This document shows, piece after piece, positions 9,539 to 17,557 of a stretch of 64,000 nt of DNA (positions are counted from its first letter, which is position 1; the number at the start of each line of letters is the position of its first letter). Under the pieces are notes generated by a model, which saw nothing but the letters and a program-made list of their open reading frames with translations, ran no database searches and was not told where the DNA came from. This DNA is from an uncultured Mesonia sp. (lineage in GTDB: Bacteria; Bacteroidota; Bacteroidia; Flavobacteriales; Flavobacteriaceae). The translations under genes and the position numbers were made by a program. The stretch spans positions 1 through 64,000 of the forward strand of contig CATQIB010000009.1 in assembly GCA_958296185.1 (NCBI GenBank), read 5' to 3'.

Positions 9539-10039
9539 ATGAGTAGAGGGTTTGTTAAAGAAGAAGATCAGGAGGAAGCTCCATTTATACCACCTAGAGC
9601 AGCTTTACCCAATGGTGTAGAGAATTATGTTACACCGGTTGGTTTTGCATTGTTGCAAACAGAGAAAGATGAACTTGAAAAGCAAAGGAAAAATTTAGAC
9701 AAGATCAATGAGACGGAATACCGTAGAAATGCCGCTGTAATAGATGGTAAAATGAAGCTTTTGAATGAGCGCTTACGCAGTGCGAAAATCATAGACCTCA
9801 AACAGCAGCCTAAAGATGAGGTTCGGTTTGGGGCGCAGGTAAAGTTTTTGCTTGAAGATAAAACCCAATACTTGCAAATTGTAGGAGTAGATGAAGCAAA
9901 TTTAAAAGAACAAAAAATCGCCTTTATAGCCCCCTTGGCTAGAGCATTAAATGGACTCAAAGTTGGGGAATCTTCTGAGTTCTCTCTAGGTAAAACTATT
10001 AAAAAGATTCAAATTATCGCTATCGATTATGCACAATAA
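9539..10039 (+). CDS. GreA/GreB-family transcription elongation factor
   Basis: A 166-residue protein. The N-terminal MSRGFVKEEDQEE and the PPRAALPNGVENYVTPVG block are typical of a Gre-like family that is distinct from housekeeping GreA. A coiled coil (about 40-85) would enter the RNA-polymerase secondary channel and carries acidic residues at its turn region. The C-terminal domain (about 90-166, including GES.EFSLGK) is the FKBP-like polymerase-binding domain. It is expected to bind RNA polymerase and stimulate transcript cleavage or act as an anti-stress competitor. Its 3' end overlaps the next gene by 11 bases. Confidence 0.88.
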   Translation: MSRGFVKEEDQEEAPFIPPRAALPNGVENYVTPVGFALLQTEKDELEKQRKNLDKINETEYRRNAAVIDGKMKLLNERLRSAKIIDLKQQPKDEVRFGAQVKFLLEDKTQYLQIVGVDEANLKEQKIAFIAPLARALNGLKVGESSEFSLGKTIKKIQIIAIDYAQ

Positions 10040-10493
10040 TAATTTAGATCAAGGTTATTTTGGTATTGGTATACAAAATGGAAAAACACCAGAAAATTTG
10101 GGTGTATTATGGCGATCTGCCCAGAACCTAGGAGCGAGTTTTATTTTTACCATTGGGAATAGGTATCATAAACAAGCTTGCGATACGCATAAAGCAGTGG
10201 GAGCAATGCCGTATTTTCACTATGATAGCTTTGCAGACTTTTATAGGCATTTACCAAAAAGCGCATTACTAATTGGAGTAGAACAGGATAAAAACGCTAA
10301 AAAACTAGAAAACTTTGAGCATCCTAGACGTGCAGTATATTTGTTAGGTGCCGAAGATCACGGCTTAACTAAGGAAGCTATAAAAGCCTGTCATTTACTT
10401 GTCGAGTTTAATTCCGCTTTAAGCTTAAATGTTGCAGTTGCAGGAAGCATTGTTATGTATGATCGAAACACAAAAGGCACCCATATTTACTGA
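10029..10493 (+). CDS. TrmH/SpoU-type RNA 2'-O-methyltransferase
   Basis: A 154-residue SPOUT-fold protein of minimal size (no N-terminal substrate-binding extension). Motif 1 is NLGVLWRSAQNLG (23-35, catalytic Arg29), motif 2 is GAEDHGLT (107-114) and motif 3 is SLNVAVAGS (132-140). It probably methylates tRNA or rRNA ribose; the target cannot be told. The ATG lies inside the end of the Gre gene, so the two are translationally coupled. The 173 bases after it hold only a 26-codon frame (10501-10581) and a weak inverted repeat GTCTGA / TCAGAC (10601-10628); neither is supported as a gene. Confidence 0.9.
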   Translation: MHNNNLDQGYFGIGIQNGKTPENLGVLWRSAQNLGASFIFTIGNRYHKQACDTHKAVGAMPYFHYDSFADFYRHLPKSALLIGVEQDKNAKKLENFEHPRRAVYLLGAEDHGLTKEAIKACHLLVEFNSALSLNVAVAGSIVMYDRNTKGTHIY

Positions 10494-10666
10494 TTTATTA
10501 ATGAAGCTAACCTTGAGGATGCTTTTTTTTGCTCTTTTGGGTCAGATGATTAAAGTATACTTAATTTCGGTGCAAGGGTAATAACTCTGCCGCTAAAATG
10601 GTCTGATAAAAATGGTGGGGTGTCAGACTCAATTTATAATACTATTTATCGAATTGCTTTGCAAAT

Positions 10667-11899
10667 TTATAGTTGAGCCCTAATTTTTTCAATAGCATTT
10701 AAAATGCTTTTATCTGGCTCAATGATGTTATTTTCTCCCCAAAAGGAAGCCTCTTCAAAACCCGTTTTATCGTCTATTAAAATAAAATCTTCTCGTATAA
10801 AATCTTTACGATCTAATTTAAAATCGCCTTGTTGGTATTTGGTAACCAAAAGTTCACTTTGGCTTGAATATTTGGTATTAAAAAGTTTACCTTTTTTATT
10901 TACCGTAAATTCAGCAATAACTTGGCTGTACCCGAATCGCCAAATATTTTGATCACGAAAATAATGCACTTCATAATTTATTTGTTCAGGGTACACTTTT
11001 ACTTTACGAGGTCTTTTGCTCACAAAATACCGAGCGGCTTTTTTTCGGTCTTCTACATTTAAGGTATAGTGCAACTGCACTAAAACCTGCTCTTTCTCGT
11101 GAATAAAGAATGATCCTGAGAACCAAATCTCATCTTTTATTTTCTCTTTAAATCCTACTTCAATTACTGGCTCGCCAGAAAGTTGGGTTCTACCTAAGAA
11201 TTTAAGTTCTAACAAATCGAGCGCCTGCGTATCAAAAAATTTATCGTTGTAAGTAATAATATCGGTGTAAAGTGTAGCATAAGGACCACCTTGCATTTTA
11301 AAAGCTAAGGTGTCTAATCGGTCGTAGTCTGTAATTTTTCGCGCTTTATAAATTGCTATTTTATCTTTCTTAAAAGATTTTTCACCAGGACGTACCAGCC
11401 TGATTACGCTTTCTGCTAGACTAACAGGACGTTTTGATTTTTTGATAGTTTCCCGATAAAATGCAGTTTGAAACTGAGTGTTTTCTTGGCCAAATTTATG
11501 ATGTGCGGCTATACTTTTTTTAACCAATTCTTGCAAATTTTGCACACTAAACATTTCAACTGCCGGTAGCATATTGGTCTGGCTATTTAAAAATATTTTG
11601 ATGGGTTCAGTTTTGGATATATCGCTTAAACCAATTTTTTTTGACTTATATCCTAAAGCGTTTACGGTTAAGAAAGCCGGGTTTTGTCTCGGTGTATACT
11701 TAAGTTTAAAATAACCCTCGGTGTTGGTTACCGTGCTAATATTCAGTTGTTCAATTTCTACTTGAGCTTGAGCAACAGGATTTTGGTTTGATTGGTCGTA
11801 TACATAACCAGCGACTTCTAAGTTATTTTGCGCTATAGAATCAAATCCGAAAAGGAAGGAAATGAAAAAAGTAAGGTAGATAAATTTATTTTTAAACAT
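10667..11899 (-). CDS. Exported protein with carboxypeptidase-like regulatory domain
   Basis: A 410-residue protein with a signal peptide ending DSIAQ (about residue 23). An N-terminal CarboxypepD_reg-like beta-sandwich (about 27-110, with VAGYVYDQSNQNPVAQAQV and NTEGYFKL) is followed by a large domain of unknown function that is common in flavobacterial exported proteins. There is no TonB plug or barrel. It is probably periplasmic or at the outer-membrane inner face; the function is unknown. It is a single gene; the 156 bases between it and the divergent HAD gene are AT-rich and hold the promoters, none of which I could identify with confidence. Confidence 0.75.
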   Translation of the reverse strand: MFKNKFIYLTFFISFLFGFDSIAQNNLEVAGYVYDQSNQNPVAQAQVEIEQLNISTVTNTEGYFKLKYTPRQNPAFLTVNALGYKSKKIGLSDISKTEPIKIFLNSQTNMLPAVEMFSVQNLQELVKKSIAAHHKFGQENTQFQTAFYRETIKKSKRPVSLAESVIRLVRPGEKSFKKDKIAIYKARKITDYDRLDTLAFKMQGGPYATLYTDIITYNDKFFDTQALDLLELKFLGRTQLSGEPVIEVGFKEKIKDEIWFSGSFFIHEKEQVLVQLHYTLNVEDRKKAARYFVSKRPRKVKVYPEQINYEVHYFRDQNIWRFGYSQVIAEFTVNKKGKLFNTKYSSQSELLVTKYQQGDFKLDRKDFIREDFILIDDKTGFEEASFWGENNIIEPDKSILNAIEKIRAQL

Positions 11900-12055
11900 C
11901 TTATTTTATTTTAAAGATACGTTATTTAAAAAAAACAGCAATTATTTTTAACAGTTTTAAACACTTGTTAATTAGTGATTTAGAGTATTTAAAAAAGAAT
12001 GATTTAGATATTTTTTTCTTTTTTAATAAGAGGGCTTATATTCACCAAAAAAAAT

Positions 12056-12715
12056 GTGGTAAAAGCGATATTATTTGATATGGACGGTGTAATTGTAGAC
12101 ACAGAACCTTTGCACCATAAAGCCTACTACGGGATGTTCGATGAGATTGGTATTAAGGTTCCTGAAACTTTATACCAAACTTTTACGGGACAATCTACCT
12201 TATATGTTTGTCAACAACTTTGCAAGCATTTTGACCTCTCACCTAAACCTACTGATTTGGTTTTGAAAAAGAGAAGTATTTTTAAAACGCTATTTGCAAC
12301 AGACCCTAGTTTACAGTTAATTTCTGGAGTTGAGAAGTTGATAAAACATTATCATGAGGCTGGACTACAATTGGTTTTAGCTTCATCGGCATCAATGGGT
12401 ACCATTAATAGCGTTTTTGATAGGTTTGAACTCAATCCTTATTTTGTAGATAAATTGAGTGGGGCAGACTTAAAAGCTTCTAAACCGCACCCAGAGATTT
12501 TTCTTAAAGCATCACAAAGCGCAGGAGTTAGGCCAGAACATTGCGTGGTTATAGAAGATTCTACAAACGGAATTAAAGCGGCAAAGGCGGCAAACATTTT
12601 TTGTGTGGCGTTTAAAAGTCCGCATTCAAAAAACCAAAATTATTCTGAGGCAGACCACATAATTACAGATTTTAATCAAATCACCCTACCAAATTTAAAT
12701 CAATTTTTCAACTAA
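12056..12715 (+). CDS. HAD-superfamily phosphatase / beta-phosphoglucomutase-like
   Basis: A 219-residue HAD subfamily IA protein. Motif I is FDMDGVIVDTEP (7-18), motif II is LASSAS, motif III Lys is in ASKPHPEIF and motif IV is EDSTNG. The cap is the small helical type seen in beta-phosphoglucomutases and sugar-phosphate phosphatases. The start is GTG at 12056; the ATG two bases earlier is out of frame and stops after two codons. The M1 peptidase gene follows after 12 bases and is probably co-transcribed. The substrate is not predictable. Confidence 0.88.
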   Translation: MVKAILFDMDGVIVDTEPLHHKAYYGMFDEIGIKVPETLYQTFTGQSTLYVCQQLCKHFDLSPKPTDLVLKKRSIFKTLFATDPSLQLISGVEKLIKHYHEAGLQLVLASSASMGTINSVFDRFELNPYFVDKLSGADLKASKPHPEIFLKASQSAGVRPEHCVVIEDSTNGIKAAKAANIFCVAFKSPHSKNQNYSEADHIITDFNQITLPNLNQFFN

Positions 12716-12727
12716 TAATTAACAACC

Positions 12728-14641
12728 ATGAAATTTAATTTTTCTTACTTTTTGTTGCTTAATGTTGTACTGCTCTTCTTGTCTCAAGAACAGTTTGCTC
12801 AAAATAACCAGCAGCATTTTGATGAGTTTATGCAGACTCCTTCTACTCCTTACCGTACGGCTTCGGGTAAACCAGGACCAGCCTATTGGCAAAATCAAAA
12901 TGATTATGAAATTGCCGTTTCACTCGATGAAAACACCCATCGTTTAACGGGAAAGGTTACTATTACTTATACCAATAACAGTCCCGAAGAACTTGATTTT
13001 ATTTGGCTGTTTTTAGAGCAAAATAGATTTACTACAAATTCAAGAGGTACTTTAACCACCCCAATTCAAGGAAACCGCTATAACGGAGATGTAGAAGGAG
13101 GTTACAATCTTAGTCAAGTTAAAGTAAATGGAGAAAAAGCAAAGTTTTTAATAACTGATACTAGAATGCAGGTGTTCTTGCCAGAGCCTTTAGTCGCAAA
13201 TGGCGGATCTACAACTATAAGCATGAATTTTGCTTACAAAATTCCTGTTAAAGGAATGGACCGAATGGGAAGACTTGAAGTGCAGCAAGGTACTATTTAT
13301 GCTTTGGCACAATGGTTCCCTAAAGTGGCGGTTTTTGACGATGTGAGCGGATGGAATATAGAGCCTTATTTAGGGGCTGGAGAGTTTTATTTGGGTTACG
13401 GAAATTATGACTATAAAATTACAGTGCCTTATAATCACACTGTTGTTGCATCGGGTAGGTTAATGAACCCAAAAGAAGTTTTAAATAAAAAAGTATATAG
13501 AAGATATCAAAAGGCTCAAGAAACCGAGGAAACTACGTATCTAATAGAACCAAGTGAGGTAGGTTCGCGAAGAGTACTTAATAAACGAAAGGGTACCCAA
13601 ACCTGGCATTTTAAGATGGAGAATACTAGAGATATCGCTTTTGCTTCTTCATCGGCCTTTATCTGGGATGCTGCCAACATAAAATTGGCTTCTGGTAAGA
13701 ATGTTATGGCACAATCGGTTTATCCGGCAGAAAGTCATGGTCAAGATGCTTGGAGCCGAAGCACTGAGTATACCCAAGAGTCAATTAAATTCTATGCTGA
13801 TACTTATTATGATTATCCTTATGCTACGGCGATAAACGTTGCTGCAGATGTAGGAGGTATGGAATATCCAGGAGTGAGTTTTTGTAGTTATAAAAGTAAA
13901 GGAGCCAGCCTTTGGGGTGTTACAGATCACGAGTTTGGACACAATTGGTTTCCCATGATTGTAGGATCAAATGAACGTTTACACGCTTGGATGGACGAAG
14001 GTTTTAATACGTTCATTAATCATTACAGTACTTTAAATTTCAATAATGGCGAGTATCCTGCAGACTTCACCAACGGAAGAGTAATTAACTCTTATCTTAA
14101 ATTTCCTGGCAGGGAGTCAATTAACACTTACCCAGATGCCACAAATTTGCGTAATCTAGCCTATACGGCATATTATAAACCAGCTATTGGTTTAATCATG
14201 TTACGCGAATACATTTTAGGAGAAGAACGTTTTGATTATGCTTTTAAATCCTATATTAAAACTTGGGCATTTAAACACCCGCGTCCGCAAGATTTCTTTG
14301 CACATATGGAGAATGCGAGTGGCGAGAGCTTAAACTGGTTCTGGAAAAACTGGTTTTATACCAATAATAATATCGATATAGCGGTGGTGGATGTAGCTCA
14401 AAAAGAATATGGTGCATTAATTAGTATCGAAAACAAGGGAGAAATACCTATGCCGGTAGCATTGAAAGTGACTTATGCAGACGGTACACACGAGAATGTT
14501 CATTTACCTGTTGAAATTTGGCAGCGCGGTAATGCTTGGGACTATTTTCACGAAACCTCCAAAAACGTTACTTCGGTTGAATTTGATCCCAAAAAACAAG
14601 TAGCTGATATTGACGGCTCAAACGATTCTTGGGGAAAATAA
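12728..14641 (+). CDS. M1-family zinc metallopeptidase (aminopeptidase)
   Basis: A 637-residue protein with a signal peptide ending EQFAQ (about residue 25). The zinc site HEFGH (401-405) with Glu424 in WMDEGFN gives HExxH-x18-E. The substrate-binding GGMEYPG precedes it, as in gluzincin aminopeptidases. There is no C-terminal type IX sorting domain, so it is probably periplasmic. Lacking the usual long C-terminal helical domain, it resembles the short M1 enzymes common in Bacteroidota. Likely role: trimming imported peptides; this fits the two S46 dipeptidyl-peptidases elsewhere in the window. Confidence 0.92.
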   Translation: MKFNFSYFLLLNVVLLFLSQEQFAQNNQQHFDEFMQTPSTPYRTASGKPGPAYWQNQNDYEIAVSLDENTHRLTGKVTITYTNNSPEELDFIWLFLEQNRFTTNSRGTLTTPIQGNRYNGDVEGGYNLSQVKVNGEKAKFLITDTRMQVFLPEPLVANGGSTTISMNFAYKIPVKGMDRMGRLEVQQGTIYALAQWFPKVAVFDDVSGWNIEPYLGAGEFYLGYGNYDYKITVPYNHTVVASGRLMNPKEVLNKKVYRRYQKAQETEETTYLIEPSEVGSRRVLNKRKGTQTWHFKMENTRDIAFASSSAFIWDAANIKLASGKNVMAQSVYPAESHGQDAWSRSTEYTQESIKFYADTYYDYPYATAINVAADVGGMEYPGVSFCSYKSKGASLWGVTDHEFGHNWFPMIVGSNERLHAWMDEGFNTFINHYSTLNFNNGEYPADFTNGRVINSYLKFPGRESINTYPDATNLRNLAYTAYYKPAIGLIMLREYILGEERFDYAFKSYIKTWAFKHPRPQDFFAHMENASGESLNWFWKNWFYTNNNIDIAVVDVAQKEYGALISIENKGEIPMPVALKVTYADGTHENVHLPVEIWQRGNAWDYFHETSKNVTSVEFDPKKQVADIDGSNDSWGK

Positions 14642-14655
14642 CCTCTTAATTAAAT

Positions 14656-14688
14656 TAAAAACCGGAATTTAAATTCCGGTTTTTTTTT
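14656..14688. terminator. Bidirectional terminator
   Basis: Stem AAAACCGGAATTT / AAATTCCGGTTTT, followed by T8, between convergent genes. Confidence 0.88.
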
Positions 14689-14920
14689 ACCTAAATTTTT
14701 CACCTGGTGCCATGGGAGCATCCTCATAACCATCGGAAAAAGTTTTGGTGGTAGAGTAATTGTCAATTAACACATGGTAAACCGCCATCACTAATGCAAG
14801 TTGCCCAAGCACGGTTAAATAAAATACCCAAGTAAAAGCAATATCCATAGCGGCGAAAATAGTTACCGTTAGTAATATAAACGTTGTTATCGCTAAAAGC
14901 GGAAGGCCTAAATTTTTCAT
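14687..14920 (-). CDS. Small two-span membrane protein
   Basis: A 77-residue protein with two hydrophobic segments (about 5-27 and 32-54) and a short polar tail, YEDAPMAPGEKFR. I do not recognise a family beyond general flavobacterial hypothetical proteins. It sits between a terminator and the divergent era gene. The ATG at 14920 gives a plausible N-terminus, MKNLGLPLL. Confidence 0.6.
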   Translation of the reverse strand: MKNLGLPLLAITTFILLTVTIFAAMDIAFTWVFYLTVLGQLALVMAVYHVLIDNYSTTKTFSDGYEDAPMAPGEKFR

Positions 14921-15017
14921 TTTTTATTTTAAATTACTTAAAATTAGTGAGTTGCACCCTTTAAAAAATGATAATATTTTCTAAAAACTGAAATTCTTAG
15001 ACTTATTTTTAATATTA

Positions 15018-15025
15018 TACCTTTG
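15018..15025 (+). promoter_or_regulatory. Candidate -7 box for era
   Basis: TACCTTTG fits TAnnTTTG and is 16 bases before the ATG. No clear TTG lies at the right distance (TTC at 14994-14996 is the nearest), so this is a candidate only. Confidence 0.4.
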
Positions 15026-15041
15026 TAAAAAAAATTAAATT

Positions 15042-15923
15042 ATGGCGCATAAAGCAGGATTTGTAAATATTATTGGCAATCCCAATGTGGGAAAATCAAC
15101 CCTAATGAACGCATTTGTGGGAGAGCGCCTTTCCATCATCACCAGTAAAGCACAAACTACTAGGCATCGCATTTTAGGTATTGTAAACGGTGAAGATTTT
15201 CAAGTAATTTTAAGCGATACACCAGGTATAATTAAACCTGCTTATCAACTTCAAAGCTCAATGATGGATTTTGTGAAATCTGCCTTTGAAGATGCAGATA
15301 TTTTAATCTATCTGGTTGAGTTGGGAGAGAAAGCATTAAAAGATGAACAGTTTTTTAAAAAAATTGTCCACGCTAAAATACCTGTACTTTTATTATTGAA
15401 TAAAGTAGACCAAGGCACGCAACAACAAGTTGAAGAGCAAACAAAATTATGGAAAGAACAAGTACCTAATGCAGAGATTTTTGCTATTTCAGCCTTAGAA
15501 AATTTTGGTGTTCGGGAAGTGTTTAAACGCATTGTTGATTTATTGCCAGAATCACCAGCCTTTTACCCTAAAGACGCATTAACCGATAAACCTGAACGTT
15601 TTTTTGTAAACGAAATAGTTAGAGAAAAAATACTATTGCATTATAAAAAAGAAATTCCCTATAGCGTTGAAATTGAAACTGAAGAGTTTTTTGAAGATGA
15701 AGAAATCATACGTATGCGATGTGTGATAATGGTTGAGCGCAGCACGCAAAAAGGAATAATAATTGGGCATAAAGGATCTGCTATTAAGCGAGTAGGTATG
15801 GAAGCTAGAAAAGATTTAGAGCGTTTTTTTGGCAAGCAAGTGCACATAGAATTGTATGTAAAAGTCAACAAAAATTGGCGAAGCGATGATCGTCAATTAA
15901 AGCGCTTTGGATACAATAAATAA
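15042..15923 (+). CDS. era: GTPase Era
   Basis: A 293-residue protein. GTPase motifs: GNPNVGKST (G1, 12-20), SDTPG (G3), NKVD (G4). A C-terminal KH domain contains IIIGHKGSAIKRVG, the RNA-binding GxxG-type loop. Era binds the 3' end of 16S rRNA during 30S assembly. The length is normal. It is followed by der, another ribosome-assembly GTPase, after 69 bases. Confidence 0.97.
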   Translation: MAHKAGFVNIIGNPNVGKSTLMNAFVGERLSIITSKAQTTRHRILGIVNGEDFQVILSDTPGIIKPAYQLQSSMMDFVKSAFEDADILIYLVELGEKALKDEQFFKKIVHAKIPVLLLLNKVDQGTQQQVEEQTKLWKEQVPNAEIFAISALENFGVREVFKRIVDLLPESPAFYPKDALTDKPERFFVNEIVREKILLHYKKEIPYSVEIETEEFFEDEEIIRMRCVIMVERSTQKGIIIGHKGSAIKRVGMEARKDLERFFGKQVHIELYVKVNKNWRSDDRQLKRFGYNK

Positions 15924-15940
15924 ACTAATACAAAAAAAAT

Positions 15941-15972
15941 ATAGGTAGCCTAAGCTTTTACACCTATTTTTG
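15941..15972 (+). promoter_or_regulatory. Hairpin and -7 box between era and der
   Basis: An inverted repeat ATAGGT (15941-15946) / ACCTAT (15962-15967) followed by a T run looks like a weak era terminator. The same stretch holds a perfect -7 box TATTTTTG (15965-15972) 20 bases before the der ATG, so it may also be the der promoter. No TTG element is visible at the right place. Confidence 0.45.
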
Positions 15973-15992
15973 CAGCATCAAAAATACAAGAA

Positions 15993-17297
15993 ATGAGTAA
16001 TATAGTAGCCATTGTAGGAAGACCTAATGTAGGTAAATCTACTTTTTTTAATCGTTTGATTCAGCGCCGCGAAGCCATTGTTGATTCGGTAAGCGGGGTG
16101 ACGCGAGATAGACATTACGGAAAGTCTGATTGGAATGGTAAAGAGTTTACGGTTATAGATACAGGAGGCTACGTTATAGGGAGTGAGGATGTTTTTGAAG
16201 CTGAAATCGATAAACAAGTTGAGCTTGCTATTGATGAAGCAGATGTGATAATTTTTGTAGTTGATGTAGAAACTGGGGTTACTCCAATGGATGAAGATGT
16301 AGCCAAATTATTACGCAAAGTAAATAAACCTGTTTTTCTTGCTGTTAACAAAGTAGATAGCGGAAAAAGAGAGGATCAAGCGATGGAGTTTTATACGCTC
16401 GGGTTGGGTGAGTATTATACCATTGCGGGAATCAATGGTAGCGGTACAGGTGATCTACTTGATGCTGTTGTTGAGGCTTTTCCAGAAAAAGAAGAGCAAG
16501 AGGATGAAAATCTACCACGTTTTGCCGTTGTAGGTCGTCCTAATGCCGGGAAATCATCTTTTATAAATGCTTTGATTGGTGAAGAGCGCTATATTGTTAC
16601 CGATATAGCAGGTACTACTAGAGATTCTATAGATACAAAATACAATCGCTTTGGTTTCGAATTTAATTTGGTAGATACCGCTGGTATCCGACGCAAGTCT
16701 AAAGTTAAAGAAGATATTGAGTTTTACTCAGTTATGCGAAGTGTTCGGGCTATAGAGCATTCAGATGTATGCTTATTAATTGTAGATGCCAGTCGAGGCT
16801 TTGATGCACAAGTACAAAATATTTTTTGGTTGGCTCAACGTAACCGTAAGGGGATTGTAATTTTAGTAAATAAATGGGATTTGGTTGAGAAAGAAACCAA
16901 TACCATGAAAGATTTTGAAGCTAAAATCAGAAAGGAAATTGAACCCTTTACCGATGTGCCTATCGTTTTCATATCTGTATTGAACAAACAACGAATCTTT
17001 AAAGCTATTGAAACAGCCGTTGAGGTCTATCATAACCGAAGCAAGAAAATAAAAACACGCACTTTAAATGATGTATTGTTGCCAATAATTCAAAACAATC
17101 CGCCGCCAGCATATAAAGGGAAATATGTAAAAATAAAATTTATTACACAATTGCCCACGCCACAACCTCAATTTGCTTTTTTCTGTAATCTACCGCAATA
17201 CGTTCGTGAACCTTACAAACGATTTTTGGAGAACAAATTGAGACAAGAATTTGATTTTAGCGGTGTGCCTATTTCGGTTTATCTGAGAAAAAAATAA
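15993..17297 (+). CDS. der: Ribosome-assembly GTPase Der (EngA)
   Basis: A 434-residue protein with two GTPase domains in tandem. The first has GRPNVGKST (8-16), DTGGY and NKVD; the second has [14 protein letters not shown] and NKWD. A C-terminal KH-like domain (about 350-434) ends in YLRKK. The double-GTPase architecture is unique to Der, which acts in 50S assembly. The length is normal. Confidence 0.97.
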   Translation: MSNIVAIVGRPNVGKSTFFNRLIQRREAIVDSVSGVTRDRHYGKSDWNGKEFTVIDTGGYVIGSEDVFEAEIDKQVELAIDEADVIIFVVDVETGVTPMDEDVAKLLRKVNKPVFLAVNKVDSGKREDQAMEFYTLGLGEYYTIAGINGSGTGDLLDAVVEAFPEKEEQEDENLPRFAVVGRPNAGKSSFINALIGEERYIVTDIAGTTRDSIDTKYNRFGFEFNLVDTAGIRRKSKVKEDIEFYSVMRSVRAIEHSDVCLLIVDASRGFDAQVQNIFWLAQRNRKGIVILVNKWDLVEKETNTMKDFEAKIRKEIEPFTDVPIVFISVLNKQRIFKAIETAVEVYHNRSKKIKTRTLNDVLLPIIQNNPPPAYKGKYVKIKFITQLPTPQPQFAFFCNLPQYVREPYKRFLENKLRQEFDFSGVPISVYLRKK

Positions 17298-17315
17298 ATT
17301 TATTAAATAATGTTA

Positions 17316-17364
17316 AAAAATAGGTTTAAATGACATTACATTTGTCTTTAAGCCTATTTTTTTG
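17316..17364 (+). terminator. Terminator after der
   Basis: Long stem AAAAAATAGGTTTAAA / TTTAAGCCTATTTTTT (one G-T pair) with a 16-base loop and a T run. The 190 bases after it to the next gene are extremely AT-rich and show no clear element. Confidence 0.75.
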
Positions 17365-17557
17365 TTTTTTAAAAGAGGTTTTAATGATAATTTATAAATG
17401 CATATTATAATTGAACTAGCTAAAAATCAGTTTATTGTGATTCTAGTAAATAATTATTAACAAATTTTTTAACTTTTATCGCTTTTTAATTGCATTTTAT
17501 CTTTAATTTTATCCTGTAGAATAAAGCTCTAATTACGTGGCTGTTAAATCTCTACCT

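Noticed and set aside
10541-10628. Repeated GTCAGA/GTCTGA motifs after the TrmH-type gene, considered as an insertion-sequence remnant
   Set aside because: Arms are only 6 bases, no transposase fragment is readable in any frame.
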